In this document: positions 42,380 through 51,575 of the stretch, one piece after another
Layout: every line of letters begins with the position of its first letter
Position numbering within the stretch: the first letter of the stretch is position 1
From: Yersinia kristensenii
GTDB taxonomy: Bacteria > Pseudomonadota > Gammaproteobacteria > Enterobacterales > Enterobacteriaceae
DNA: 64,000 nucleotides
NCBI RefSeq assembly: GCF_900460525.1
Contig: NZ_UHIY01000001.1
Location: 3,348,001-3,412,000 of the forward strand
Reading direction: 5' to 3'
Program-made: the position numbers and the translations under genes
The notes under the pieces: model-generated
The model's database searches: none
Seen by the model: the letters and a program-made list of their open reading frames with translations, nothing else
Told to the model about the DNA's origin: nothing

Positions 42380-44074
42380 TTGGAAAAAGTATGGCTAAAG
42401 CGATACCCGGCAGATGTCCCCGCAGAAATTGACCCGGATCGCTATTCTTCTTTGGTGGAAATGTTTGAGAATGCCGCATTGCGTTATGCGGACCAACCTG
42501 CGTTCATCAATATGGGGGAGGTGATGACCTTCCGTAAGCTGGAAGAGCGTAGCCGTGCTTTTGCCGCTTATCTACAGGAAGGTCTGGGGCTGCAAAAAGG
42601 CGACCGCGTTGCATTGATGATGCCCAATCTGCTGCAATATCCTATTGCTTTGTTTGGTATTCTGCGTGCTGGCATGGTTGTGGTGAATGTTAATCCACTG
42701 TATACCCCACGAGAGCTGGAACATCAGCTCAATGATAGTGGCGCTACGGCTATTGTTATAGTTTCCAACTTTGCCCACACACTGGAAAAAGTCGTGTTTA
42801 AGACCCAAGTTAAGCACGTTATTTTAACTCGTATGGGTGATCAGCTCTCGACGGCGAAAGGGACACTGGTCAATTTCGTGGTGAAATATATCAAGCGGCT
42901 GGTGCCGAAATACTATTTGCCCGATGCCATTTCCTTCCGCACTGCCTTACAGAAAGGCCGCCGTATGCAATATGTGAAGCCGGATGTCATCAATACAGAT
43001 ATGGCATTCTTGCAATATACCGGCGGTACTACTGGCGTGGCGAAAGGGGCTATGTTGACCCACCGTAACATGCAATCGAACCTGGAACAGGCCAAAGCGG
43101 CCTATGCGCCATTGTTACAACCGGGTCATGAGCTGGTGGTGACGGCGCTACCGCTCTATCACATTTTTGCGTTGACCATGAACTGCCTGCTATTTATCGA
43201 ACTGGGTGGCCGCAGTTTATTGATAACTAACCCGCGTGATATTCCAGGCATGGTGAAAGAGCTCAGTCGCTACCCATTCACGGCGATGACCGGGGTGAAT
43301 ACATTATTTAACGCGCTGCTAAATAATGAGGAATTCACCAAATTAGACTTCTCTACTTTGCGCCTTTCTGTCGGCGGCGGGATGCCGGTACAGAAAGCGG
43401 TGGCCGAAAAGTGGGAAAAACTGACCGGGAAACATTTGCTGGAAGGTTATGGTTTAACCGAATGTTCGCCGTTAGTCACTGGCAACCCTTATGATTTGAA
43501 ACATTACAGCGGCAGTATTGGCCTGCCTGTGCCCTCTACCGATGTTCGGCTGGTTGATGATGAGGGTAACGATGTGGCTTTGGGGGAACCGGGCGAACTG
43601 TGGGTGCGTGGGCCTCAAGTTATGTTAGGCTATTGGCAGCGGCCCGAAGCGACCGATGAAGTCCTAAAACAGGGGTGGTTGGCAACCGGTGATATCGCGA
43701 CAATAGATGAACAAGGTTTTTTGCGAATTGTTGACCGCAAAAAGGATATGATTCTGGTTTCCGGTTTTAACGTCTACCCCAATGAGATTGAAGATGTGGT
43801 AGCGTTACATGCGAAAGTGCTGGAGTCTGCGGTGGTAGGGGTGCCTAATGAGGTTTCCGGTGAGACAGTAAAATTGTTTGTCGTGAAAAAAGATGCCTCA
43901 TTGACGCAGGAAGAGTTGCTAACCCATTGCCGCCGCTACCTAACAGGGTATAAAGTACCGAAAATAGTAGAGTTCCGTGATGAGTTGCCGAAATCGAATG
44001 TCGGCAAAATTTTGCGTCGGGAACTGCGTGACGAACAGATTAAGGCTAAAGCCAGCGAGCAAAACGCGGCTTAA
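42380..44074 (+). CDS. fadD: Long-chain fatty acyl-CoA ligase FadD
   Basis: A 564-residue enzyme (E. coli 561) that activates imported long-chain fatty acids to acyl-CoA at the inner membrane. The ATP/AMP signature [22 protein letters not shown] and the fatty-acyl-CoA-synthetase segment [12 protein letters not shown] with [21 protein letters not shown] region are intact. The start is TTG, with CAGGAG 8 bases upstream and the family N-terminus (M/L)[14 protein letters not shown]. coli fadD also begins with TTG. Product acyl-CoA releases FadR, whose gene is at 58363. A hairpin separates it from rnd. Confidence 0.97.
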   Translation: MEKVWLKRYPADVPAEIDPDRYSSLVEMFENAALRYADQPAFINMGEVMTFRKLEERSRAFAAYLQEGLGLQKGDRVALMMPNLLQYPIALFGILRAGMVVVNVNPLYTPRELEHQLNDSGATAIVIVSNFAHTLEKVVFKTQVKHVILTRMGDQLSTAKGTLVNFVVKYIKRLVPKYYLPDAISFRTALQKGRRMQYVKPDVINTDMAFLQYTGGTTGVAKGAMLTHRNMQSNLEQAKAAYAPLLQPGHELVVTALPLYHIFALTMNCLLFIELGGRSLLITNPRDIPGMVKELSRYPFTAMTGVNTLFNALLNNEEFTKLDFSTLRLSVGGGMPVQKAVAEKWEKLTGKHLLEGYGLTECSPLVTGNPYDLKHYSGSIGLPVPSTDVRLVDDEGNDVALGEPGELWVRGPQVMLGYWQRPEATDEVLKQGWLATGDIATIDEQGFLRIVDRKKDMILVSGFNVYPNEIEDVVALHAKVLESAVVGVPNEVSGETVKLFVVKKDASLTQEELLTHCRRYLTGYKVPKIVEFRDELPKSNVGKILRRELRDEQIKAKASEQNAA

Positions 44075-44102
44075 CTTAAGGTGGGAGTCACTCAATCATC
44101 AT

Positions 44103-44132
44103 CAACAACGCCGGTTATCACCGGCGTTGTTG
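44103..44132 (+). terminator. Probable fadD terminator
   Basis: A 12-bp perfect stem CAACAACGCCGG/CCGGCGTTGTTG with a 6-nt loop follows fadD. The trailing T run is modest (TGTGTTT). Confidence 0.65.
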
Positions 44133-44171
44133 TGTTTGCCATAGCACTAACGACTTATAGAGAATCACGTT

Positions 44172-45293
44172 TTGAATTATCAGTTGATCACGACCGACAG
44201 TGCGTTGCAGCAGGTCTGCGAACAAGCCCGAACATATGCCCATGTTGCGCTGGATACAGAGTTTGTCAGAACCCGCACTTACTATCCTCAGTTGGGCCTG
44301 ATTCAACTGTATGACGGTGAACAACTTTCACTGATTGATCCTTTGCCTATTACGCAGTGGCAACCTTTCCGCGAGTTGCTACAAGATTTGAATGTGGTGA
44401 AGTATCTGCATGCGGGGAGTGAAGATCTCGAAGTCTTCTTAAATGCCTTTGATATCATGCCGACGCCGATGATTGATACTCAGGTATTGGCCGCATTTTC
44501 TGGCCGCACGTTATCTTGCGGCTTTGCCATGTTGGTGAATGAGTTTGAAGGTGTCGAATTAGATAAAAGTGAATCTCGGACGGATTGGATTGCTCGGCCC
44601 CTGAGTGAAAAACAGTGTGATTACGCCGCTGCGGATGTATTTTATTTGTTGCCGTTGGCCACTAAGTTGGTTGAGGCGACCGAAGCTGCCGGGCGAATGG
44701 ACGCCGCTAAAGACGAGTGTGAGCTGTTGTGCCGCCGCCGCAGTGAAACACTCGACCCCGAATTAGCCTATCGTGAAATCACCAATGCCTGGCAGTTGCG
44801 CGGCCATCAGTTGGCTTGCCTACAAAAGCTGGCATCATGGCGCTTGCGTCAAGCTCGTGAGCGCGATCTGGCCGTGAACTTTGTGGTTCGTGAAGAGAAT
44901 CTGTGGCAAGTCGCCCGTTATCAGCCAACCTCGCTGGGCGAGCTGGACTCACTAGGCTTAAGTGGACAGGAGATTCGCTATCATGGCCGCACCTTGCTGG
45001 CGCTGGTGGTTGAAGGTAATGCCGTCCCTGAGGATCAACTGCCGCCACCGGTTATTAATCTGATTGACCAGCCGGGTTACAAAAAAGTCTTTAAAGATAT
45101 TAAAGCACTTATTGTGTCTGTTAGTGAGCGCAGCGGGCTAAGCAGTGAATTACTGGCATCTCGCCGCCAAATAAACCAATTACTCAGTTGGCATTGGAAA
45201 TTGAAATTAACAGAGACTCAGCCTGAATTATTAAGTGGTTGGCGTGGTGAATTATTGTCGCCGGAATTGACTGAGATTTTACAGCAATATTAA
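44172..45293 (+). CDS. rnd: Ribonuclease D
   Basis: A 373-residue DEDDy 3'-5' exoribonuclease (E. coli 375) that trims tRNA precursors. The acidic residues are Asp28 and Glu30 (ALDTEF), Asp85 (GSEDLEVF) and Asp155 with Tyr151 (DYAAADVFYL). Two HRDC domains occupy about 210-370, with LRQARERDLAVNFVVRE and ELLASRRQINQLLSWHW. The start is TTG, aligning to MNYQLITTDSAL; the E. coli gene also uses UUG with a U-rich leader. No strong Shine-Dalgarno is visible, only CACGTTT. It lies between fadD and minE, the E. coli order. Confidence 0.96.
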   Translation: MNYQLITTDSALQQVCEQARTYAHVALDTEFVRTRTYYPQLGLIQLYDGEQLSLIDPLPITQWQPFRELLQDLNVVKYLHAGSEDLEVFLNAFDIMPTPMIDTQVLAAFSGRTLSCGFAMLVNEFEGVELDKSESRTDWIARPLSEKQCDYAAADVFYLLPLATKLVEATEAAGRMDAAKDECELLCRRRSETLDPELAYREITNAWQLRGHQLACLQKLASWRLRQARERDLAVNFVVREENLWQVARYQPTSLGELDSLGLSGQEIRYHGRTLLALVVEGNAVPEDQLPPPVINLIDQPGYKKVFKDIKALIVSVSERSGLSSELLASRRQINQLLSWHWKLKLTETQPELLSGWRGELLSPELTEILQQY

Positions 45294-45462
45294 TGGATAT
45301 TCAGGGTGGGGGAGACTTCACTCTGGGTTTTGAGTTTTAATTGATCACTCGTTTATAAATAGCCCAAATAGAGAAGAAGAATGATCTTGTCTTGGTGGGT
45401 ATATTTATAGTGGATGAATATAACGAGAATGTGACTGTATATATATCCAGTCAACCGAAAGA

Positions 45463-45494
45463 AACTCCCCCTGTAAATCAATACAGGGGGAGTT
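45463..45494 (-). terminator. minE terminator
   Basis: A 13-bp perfect stem AACTCCCCCTGTA/TACAGGGGGAGTT with a 6-nt loop is followed on the minus strand by TTTCTTTC, just after minE. Confidence 0.85.
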
Positions 45495-45506
45495 ATTGCG
45501 GAGAAA

Positions 45507-45776
45507 TCATTTAGGCGTTTCTTCCGTTTCCGGTAATGTCACGTTAAGTTCAAGTACCGAAATATCATCTCCTTTCTGCTCAAATTGCACATGCAGCATT
45601 TCAGGATCGATCTGAATATATTTACAAATAACCGCCAAAATATCGCGTTTCAAGTCAGGCAAATAGTGGGGCTCACTGTCCCCACGACGACGCTCAGCGA
45701 CGATAATTTGCAGCCGTTCCTTGGCTATATTGGCTGTCGGTTTTTTGCGGGACAGAAAAAAGTCTAACAAAGCCAT
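45507..45776 (-). CDS. minE: Cell division topological specificity factor MinE
   Basis: An 89-residue protein (E. coli 88) that drives MinCD pole-to-pole oscillation. The N-terminal [30 protein letters not shown] is the membrane-targeting and MinD-binding (anti-MinCD) part, and residues about 36-89 form the topological specificity dimer domain with [17 protein letters not shown]. It is the last gene of the minCDE operon, 3 bases after minD. Confidence 0.97.
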
Positions 45777-45779
45777 GGT

Positions 45780-46592
45780 TTATCCCCCAAAAAGGCGTTT
45801 CAGGAAGCCCTTCTTCTCTTCTTCAATGAAGCGGAAGGGACGTTCTTCTCCTAGCAAACGGTCAACGGTATCGTCATAAGCTTTACCGGCATCTGACTCT
45901 TTGTCCAGAATCACAGGCTCACCTTGGTTCGAGGCGCGCAGTACTGACTGATCTTCTGGAATAACGCCAACCAGTGGGATCCTCAGAATATCGAGGACAT
46001 CTTCCATGCTAAGCATATCGCCGCGATTAACACGCCCTGGATTGTAGCGGGTCAACAGCAGATGTTCTTTAATTGGCTCTTGGCCTCTCTCAGCCCGGCG
46101 CGACTTGGATGACAATATCCCAAGGATACGGTCTGAGTCTCGAACAGAGGAAACTTCAGGGTTAGTGGTGATGACGGCTTCGTCAGCAAAATACAGCGCC
46201 ATCAACGCGCCGCTTTCAATGCCCGCTGGCGAGTCACACACCACAAACTCGAAATTCATTTCGCCAAGATCGTTTAAAATCTTTTCAACACCCTCTTTGG
46301 TCAGGGCGTCTTTGTCTCGGGTCTGAGAGGCGGGCAGAATATACAAATTATCTGTGCGCTTATCTTTTATTAATGCCTGGTTCAAGGTTGCGTCACCTTG
46401 AATCACATTAACAAAATCGTAAACTACCCGGCGTTCGCAGCCCATAATCAAGTCCAGGTTCCGCAGACCGATATCAAAATCGATAACAACGGTTTTTTTA
46501 CCTTTTTGGGCCAAGCCGGTTGCGATAGCCGCGCTTGATGTGGTCTTGCCAACGCCCCCTTTACCCGATGTAACAACAATAATGCGTGCCAT
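45780..46592 (-). CDS. minD: Septum-site ATPase MinD
   Basis: A 270-residue ParA-like ATPase, the same length as in E. coli, that binds the membrane when ATP-loaded, recruits MinC and is released by MinE. The deviant Walker A KGGVGKT is at 11-17. Walker A' IDFDIGLRNLD and CDSPAGIE follow. The C-terminal amphipathic membrane-targeting sequence EEKKGFLKRLFGG is intact. A gap of 25 bases separates it from minC and 3 bases from minE. Confidence 0.98.
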   Translation of the reverse strand: MARIIVVTSGKGGVGKTTSSAAIATGLAQKGKKTVVIDFDIGLRNLDLIMGCERRVVYDFVNVIQGDATLNQALIKDKRTDNLYILPASQTRDKDALTKEGVEKILNDLGEMNFEFVVCDSPAGIESGALMALYFADEAVITTNPEVSSVRDSDRILGILSSKSRRAERGQEPIKEHLLLTRYNPGRVNRGDMLSMEDVLDILRIPLVGVIPEDQSVLRASNQGEPVILDKESDAGKAYDDTVDRLLGEERPFRFIEEEKKGFLKRLFGG

Positions 46593-46617
46593 GAAATGGA
46601 TTCCTTGTCAAAAGGGC

Positions 46618-47304
46618 TTAATTTAAAGGTTGTATAGTTAGTGCGTTATCCAGCAGATGTAAACGCGCAGCTTGGCCAAAATAACCACTGGGGATCTGGT
46701 CACTCAACCAGTACTGCCCTGCGATAGAGACTAGTTCAGCCCCCAGATGTGTGCAAAAAATCTGGCATTGCGCATCACCCGATGCACCTGCTAGCGCACG
46801 ACCTCGCATCATTCCATAGATATGAATATTGCCGTCGGCAATTAATTCAGCTCCGGCGCTGACACTGCTGATAACAATCAAATCGCAATTACGGGCATAA
46901 ATCTGTTGGCCGGAACGGACAGGCGTGTTGATGATTCGTGTCTTGGTAGGAACATTCTCCGGCGGGCTGATAACGGGCTCGGGTGCCACTTTCTGGCCTT
47001 TACCTTCGCTCAGTAATGGCAAGCCTGCCCGTGCTATCGCACGTTTTTGACGTTCATCCTGACAACCACTGATGCCAACAATACGCAGACCCGCTGAAGT
47101 GACAGCCTGTTGGAGATCTTTCCAGTTAGCACCGTTAGGTAACGTTGCAACGTTAATCACAACAGGGGCGTTTTTCAGGAAAGCCGGCGCTTGATCTACC
47201 TTTTCCTGTAATGCCCGACGGATTACCTCCGGTCGTGAATCATGTAAATGAATGACCGATAGGGTAAAACTACTGCCTTTTAACTCAATTGGCGATTGTG
47301 ACAT
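46618..47304 (-). CDS. minC: Septum-site inhibitor MinC
   Basis: A 228-residue inhibitor of FtsZ ring assembly (E. coli 231). The N-terminal FtsZ-inhibiting domain spans about 1-105, ending in a proline-rich linker. The C-terminal beta-helix (about 125-225) binds MinD and dimerises, with [25 protein letters not shown] in the family form and [14 protein letters not shown]. First gene of minCDE on the minus strand. Confidence 0.96.
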   Translation of the reverse strand: MSQSPIELKGSSFTLSVIHLHDSRPEVIRRALQEKVDQAPAFLKNAPVVINVATLPNGANWKDLQQAVTSAGLRIVGISGCQDERQKRAIARAGLPLLSEGKGQKVAPEPVISPPENVPTKTRIINTPVRSGQQIYARNCDLIVISSVSAGAELIADGNIHIYGMMRGRALAGASGDAQCQIFCTHLGAELVSIAGQYWLSDQIPSGYFGQAARLHLLDNALTIQPLN

Positions 47305-47676
47305 CTATCCTGACTCAGTTTCAGCTGTGTTAATCCCCGAAATATTATCCGGGGTACAATATTCTGATGTTCCTAAGCATGTTATAGGTAATATAAAAAG
47401 AAATCTATCCGTATCAATATATTGAAACTGTAACGTCATAATGACGCCGAACTTGCCAGAAATTACAGCATAACTTCTCCTTATTCGCTAGCCCCGACCA
47501 GCCTATATTTGGTGTATATCACTGCCGTGATTGAGTTGTGTATTTTTTCAGCAATAAAGTTGGCTTTATGCCGGTTAGGGAACGCCCATAAAAGCCATTA
47601 ATTTCTATCAAATGTGGTCATTTTTTTATCAAGTGAAGTTGCTTTTTATAAAATGAGGTAACGGTAGACCATTATT
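47305..47676. other. minC upstream region
   Basis: It carries the probable minC promoter and a short dyad CCCCG-N10-CGGGG at about 47334. No RNA gene or other operator was recognised. Confidence 0.4.
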
Positions 47677-47820
47677 ATGGCTTTTAAGATGATGATGAAA
47701 TGGGAAATGGAATGTGGCTATTATCGGTTCAGTGAAATACCTCGTAATATTATTTCGGAGCAATCTTACCCAATACTTTGTCAATTTGCGCAGTATGTCG
47801 AGAAAACGGATGAGTCATAA
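47677..47820 (+). CDS. Possible small protein, 47 residues
   Basis: An uninterrupted frame starting MAFKMMMKWEMECGYY and ending at TAA. It contains two Cys and a hydrophobic/aromatic middle. There is no good ribosome-binding site: GAGGTAA lies more than 15 bases upstream. It is in an otherwise empty gap, so it could be a real small protein, but chance is not excluded. I do not recognise it. Confidence 0.28.
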   Translation: MAFKMMMKWEMECGYYRFSEIPRNIISEQSYPILCQFAQYVEKTDES

Positions 47821-47889
47821 AACCCAGGAGGTTTTGTTTTTTTTACTATGAATGACATAAATCAGTTCTATATTTAATGATTGTATATT

Positions 47890-47908
47890 GAGAATGATAA
47901 TCATTTTG
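47890..47908. promoter_or_regulatory. Fur box
   Basis: GAGAATGATAATCATTTTG matches the 19-bp Fur consensus GATAATGATAATCATTATC at 16 of 19 positions. It lies 46 bases before the start of the small exported protein gene and not near any other start. Confidence 0.78.
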
Positions 47909-47954
47909 TGATATTTTGCACTTTCTGCATCAGCAAATCTAAAGGAAATCAACG

Positions 47955-48317
47955 ATGAAAAGGAATTTCGTCCCACTATCATTTATCTGTGTTATTGCCC
48001 TATCAACCCCGTTTCATGCCGGGGCTGATTTTAGCTATCACGCTGAATTACCGAAAGATAGTCAGGTTTCTACCGATTACTTGGAAAAACGTAAAGCTCT
48101 GCGAGGGGCGGCTCATGATGCTGAATCATGGCAACGGCAATTAGATGAGGAAAAAGCGCGAATGGATGCTGATGCCGCCAGACATGAAAAAGAAAAACAA
48201 ATGAAATGCCAACAGCAAGAACATCAACCTCGTCCGCGAGTGGATAATCCCAGGAGTTCCTATTTAACGCCGGATCCCTGTGCTGCCAGTATAGGCATTG
48301 ATATTCCCGTCTATTGA
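47955..48317 (+). CDS. Small exported protein of unknown function, probably Fur-regulated
   Basis: A 120-residue protein with a signal peptide (MKRNFVPLSFICVIALSTPF, cleaved near HAGA). The mature part has a charged, helical, possibly coiled-coil stretch (about 43-85, rich in Glu, Lys, Arg, Gln and Ala), then a proline-rich tail with SYLTPDPCAASIG. It has two Cys outside the signal peptide (KCQQQ and DPCAA), which could pair in the periplasm. AAAGGAA lies 9 bases before the ATG. A strong Fur box in the promoter suggests induction in low iron. I do not recognise the family. It sits where E. coli has other small exported genes between minC and ycgL. Confidence 0.8.
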   Translation: MKRNFVPLSFICVIALSTPFHAGADFSYHAELPKDSQVSTDYLEKRKALRGAAHDAESWQRQLDEEKARMDADAARHEKEKQMKCQQQEHQPRPRVDNPRSSYLTPDPCAASIGIDIPVY

Positions 48318-48361
48318 TATCTCAGATATGTGACATAGCCTGGCGTGTTATAATCATCAGT

Positions 48362-48487
<126 letters not shown>

Positions 48488-48520
48488 TTACCCTTGAATT
48501 CATCGACTAGAGTCCAGAAT

Positions 48521-48793
48521 ATGCTTTGTGCTATCTACAGAAGCCCGAAACGGGATCAAACTTACCTTTATATTGAAAAGAAAGATGATTTTTCGCGAGT
48601 GCCTGCTGAGTTACTCGCCAGTTTTGGTCAACCGCAATTTGCGATGTTGCTTTCACTCAATGAGCGAAAAAGTTTAGCTACTGCGGATATCGAAAAAGTG
48701 AAGAACGCGCTCGTTGATCAGGGCTTTTATCTACAAGTCCCGCCACCGCCAGAAAGTTTATTGAAAATGCATTTGGGTGAAACGAAAGCTTAG
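48521..48793 (+). CDS. ycgL: YcgL-domain protein
   Basis: A 90-residue protein of the YcgL (UPF0745) family, a small alpha/beta fold of unknown function. [28 protein letters not shown], abbreviated here as [19 protein letters not shown], and [15 protein letters not shown] match E. coli YcgL closely. The ATG at 48521 was chosen; a TTG 27 bases earlier keeps the frame open but lies in ERIC-flanking sequence. Only a weak AGAG site is seen. It is followed 38 bases later by the transglycosylase gene. Confidence 0.88.
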   Translation: MLCAIYRSPKRDQTYLYIEKKDDFSRVPAELLASFGQPQFAMLLSLNERKSLATADIEKVKNALVDQGFYLQVPPPPESLLKMHLGETKA

Positions 48794-48831
48794 TTTCCTT
48801 ACTGGCGATGGCTTTACAAAGGAACGCGTCG

Positions 48832-49899
48832 ATGAAATTGTCAATGATTACAGTCGCCATTGCGGCGGTTATATCTATGGGGTGTTCCACAAAGAACACC
48901 GCTGCCCCGATACAACCACAATCTGTTACATTGCAATCTGTACCGAACCCAGTCCCTGTCGCCAATAGCAAACAAATGTTATCCGAGCAGGGGCGAGATC
49001 CGGCGCAATTTCCTGCTTATATTGAAAAATTGAAATCCCAGGCTCGTGCGCAGGGAATCACTGAGGCCACGTTGGATATCGCTTTTGCGAATATTCACTT
49101 TGTCGACCGGGTCATTCAATCGGATCGTAATCAGTTAGAAAAAAAAGTCACTTTGGATGACTACCTCGCTAAAGTTCTGACCCCGAGCAAAATAGCGCAG
49201 GGTAGAGAAATTTATCAGCGCTACCAACCTCAGTTATCACAAGTGACTGCTCGCTATGGTGTGCCAGAGCGCTACATTGTGGCACTGTGGGGTATGGAAA
49301 GTGGTTTTGGTAAAATTCAAGGCAAAGAAGATGTGATTTCGGCGCTGTCAACATTGGCATTTGAAGGGCGGCGCGAGGCCTTTTTCACCAAAGAGCTCAT
49401 GGCCGCGTTGAAGATAATTCAACAAGGTCGCGTGGAAGATCCGCAATTGAAAGGGTCTTGGGCCGGAGCTATGGGGCAAAGCCAGTTTATGCCCAGTTCT
49501 TTCCTGACCTATGGGGCTGATGGCGATGGTGACGGAAAAGTTGATATTTGGAACAATATTGATGATGTATTTGCTTCCACCGCTAACTATCTGTCTACTG
49601 AGGGGTGGAAACCAGGCATGGATTGGGGGCAAGAAGCTCAGTTACCTGAGAACTTCAATATTGCTCTTGCCGGTTTGAAAGATAGCCAAGCCAAGACAGT
49701 CACACAATGGCAGCAACTGGGAGTTATCCCTAAAGAGGGGGTGACTCACCCCGATTGGCGTGCTTGGGTGATTGTGCCCGATGATGTGCAAGGACGCGCG
49801 TTTCTGGTTTATGATAATTTCCGAACCATAATGCACTGGAACCGCTCTTACTATTTCGCTATCAGCATTGGTATGATGGCGGATAGCATTGGTCAATAA
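48832..49899 (+). CDS. Lytic murein transglycosylase lipoprotein (MltB-like, SLT_2)
   Basis: A 355-residue predicted lipoprotein with lipobox ISMGC (Cys18), so probably attached to the outer membrane. It cleaves the glycan strand between MurNAc and GlcNAc. The catalytic Glu156 is in LWGMESGFG, followed by the FMPSSF and NIDDVFASTANYLS segments of the MltB-type SLT_2 domain; the C-terminal part (about 260-355) also belongs to that family. DGDGDGKVDIW is a Ca-binding-like EF-hand loop, also known in MltB. It is not E. coli MltB itself but a paralogue of the MltB_2 type. AAAGGAA precedes the ATG. Confidence 0.92.
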   Translation: MKLSMITVAIAAVISMGCSTKNTAAPIQPQSVTLQSVPNPVPVANSKQMLSEQGRDPAQFPAYIEKLKSQARAQGITEATLDIAFANIHFVDRVIQSDRNQLEKKVTLDDYLAKVLTPSKIAQGREIYQRYQPQLSQVTARYGVPERYIVALWGMESGFGKIQGKEDVISALSTLAFEGRREAFFTKELMAALKIIQQGRVEDPQLKGSWAGAMGQSQFMPSSFLTYGADGDGDGKVDIWNNIDDVFASTANYLSTEGWKPGMDWGQEAQLPENFNIALAGLKDSQAKTVTQWQQLGVIPKEGVTHPDWRAWVIVPDDVQGRAFLVYDNFRTIMHWNRSYYFAISIGMMADSIGQ

Positions 49900-49946
49900 T
49901 GCCTGCGGTGTAGTGTCTATTAGGATGTAAATTCAAGAGAGGCAGT

Positions 49947-50603
49947 ATGTATCAACATAGAGACTGGCAAGGGGCTTTGCTGGATTTTCCAGTGAGTAAA
50001 GTGGTTTGCGTAGGCAGTAACTATGCCGAACATATTAAAGAAATGGGAAGTACAGCTTCAGCCGAGCCGGTACTGTTTATGAAACCGGAAACTGCATTGT
50101 GCGATATTCGCCAACCGGTTTCGATCCCGAAAGATTTGGGTGCTGTACATCATGAAGTTGAACTCGCTGTTTTGATCGGCACATCGTTAAAACAAGCCAC
50201 TGAAGATAGAGTGGCTCGTGCTATTGCGGGTTATGGTGTGGCATTGGATTTAACCTTGCGTGAATTACAGACTGGCTTGAAGAAAGTGGGGCAGCCGTGG
50301 GAGAAGGCCAAGGCATTTGATGGCTCGTGCCCGATTTCAGGTTTTATCCCGGTGGCTGAGTTTAGCGATGCCCAGCAGGTTGATTTATCCCTGACAATCA
50401 ATGATGAAATCCGTCAGCAGGGGAATACCCGCGATATGATAACCCCCATCATTCCATTAATAAGTTACATCAGCCGTTTCTTTACGTTGCGACCTGGTGA
50501 TGTTGTATTGACTGGGACACCGCAAGGTGTTGGCCCGATGAAATCAGGTGATATGCTAAAAATTATGCTAAATGGTAAAACATTGAACACTCGCATAATC
50601 TAA
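49947..50603 (+). CDS. ycgM: Fumarylacetoacetate hydrolase-family protein YcgM
   Basis: A 218-residue protein (E. coli YcgM 219) of the FAH superfamily, which hydrolyses or decarboxylates acylpyruvates with a metal ion. Predicted ligands are Glu70 and Glu72 (HHEVEL) and Asp101 (LDLTLRE); KPETAL and TGTPQGVG are other conserved active-site parts. Mammalian relatives are acylpyruvases/oxaloacetate decarboxylases, so this is likely here, unproven. AGAGGC precedes the ATG. ycgN follows on the same strand, as in E. coli. Confidence 0.93.
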   Translation: MYQHRDWQGALLDFPVSKVVCVGSNYAEHIKEMGSTASAEPVLFMKPETALCDIRQPVSIPKDLGAVHHEVELAVLIGTSLKQATEDRVARAIAGYGVALDLTLRELQTGLKKVGQPWEKAKAFDGSCPISGFIPVAEFSDAQQVDLSLTINDEIRQQGNTRDMITPIIPLISYISRFFTLRPGDVVLTGTPQGVGPMKSGDMLKIMLNGKTLNTRII

Positions 50604-50718
50604 GTGAATGTCTGCCGCTTGGGCCATTGCTCGGGCGGCAAAACTTGCATCTGGTAGCCAAAGCGTCTATAACCACCCGCTCATTCAATTCTATATTATT
50701 AACTACGCGGATATCGTT

Positions 50719-51165
50719 ATGTTACAACTTCCTTTTTGGCAACAAAAAACACTTGCTGAGATGTCAGACAGTGAATGGGAATCACTGTGCGACGGATGCG
50801 GCCAATGTTGTTTGAATAAACTGATTGATGAGGACACAGATGAAATCTATTTCACCAATGTGGCCTGTGATCAGCTTAATCTCAAAACCTGTCAGTGCCG
50901 TAACTATGATCGCCGCTTTGAATTAGAAGAGGATTGCATCAAGTTAACTCGCGAAAATTTAGTGACTTTTGAATGGTTGCCACCGACCTGTGCTTATCGC
51001 TTAATTGGTGAAGGTCATGACTTACCCCATTGGCACCCATTATTAGCGGGTTCAAAATCCGCCATGCACGGCGAGCGAATTTCAGTGCGCCATATTGCAG
51101 TGCGCGAGAGTGAAGTGATCGACTGGCAAAACCACATTTTGAATAAGCCACAGTGGGCTAGATAG
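50719..51165 (+). CDS. ycgN: Cysteine-cluster protein YcgN
   Basis: A 148-residue protein of the UPF0153 (YkgJ-like zinc/iron-chelating) family (E. coli YcgN 153). The cluster CDGCGQCC (Cys24, 27, 30, 31) and CQCRNYDRR probably bind a metal. The family function is unknown. The rest ([16 protein letters not shown] segment [34 protein letters not shown]) is very close to E. coli. The start MLQLPFWQQ was chosen by alignment; no good ribosome-binding site is visible, and an open frame extends 37 codons upstream to near the ycgM stop. Confidence 0.9.
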   Translation: MLQLPFWQQKTLAEMSDSEWESLCDGCGQCCLNKLIDEDTDEIYFTNVACDQLNLKTCQCRNYDRRFELEEDCIKLTRENLVTFEWLPPTCAYRLIGEGHDLPHWHPLLAGSKSAMHGERISVRHIAVRESEVIDWQNHILNKPQWAR

Positions 51166-51531
51166 TCATTGATATGTAAGGTATTTATATCAGATAGCTA
51201 TTGTTTGGGGCGTCAGTGGGACATTCTCACTAAAACCAGCATTTTAAATAGCTGTCTGATCCAGGCTATTTTCAGTCATCCGTTTACCCTATACGCTGTA
51301 AATCATCGGTGTTGAACGCCCCATTTGGTTGGCGACAAAATTTGCTTTAGCCCCCCACAGCTAAGATGTAGCGTGCTGTATTTGAATATCTCACAATAAA
51401 TTACTTGGCATCAGAATATTGGCTCCAGGCGGTCCATTAGTTGTATTTTACAGCGGTTCTCTTGTGTTGAGCAGAATACCAATGAGTGAGAACTAGACGT
51501 AATCAAAGGAAGCGAGTGATATCGAAATAAC
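51166..51531. other. Gene-free gap between ycgN and the acyltransferase
   Basis: No gene, tRNA or repeat family seen elsewhere in the window is evident. It marks the left edge of the AT-rich accessory stretch. Confidence 0.4.
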
Positions 51532-51562
51532 AAATAGCGCAGTCATATGAACTGCGCTATTT
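51532..51562. terminator. Terminator of the acyltransferase gene
   Basis: A 12-bp stem AAATAGCGCAGT/ACTGCGCTATTT with a 7-nt loop lies just before the acyltransferase stop (minus strand). T-rich sequence follows on both sides. Confidence 0.82.
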
Positions 51563-51575
51563 TTTATAAGTTACA

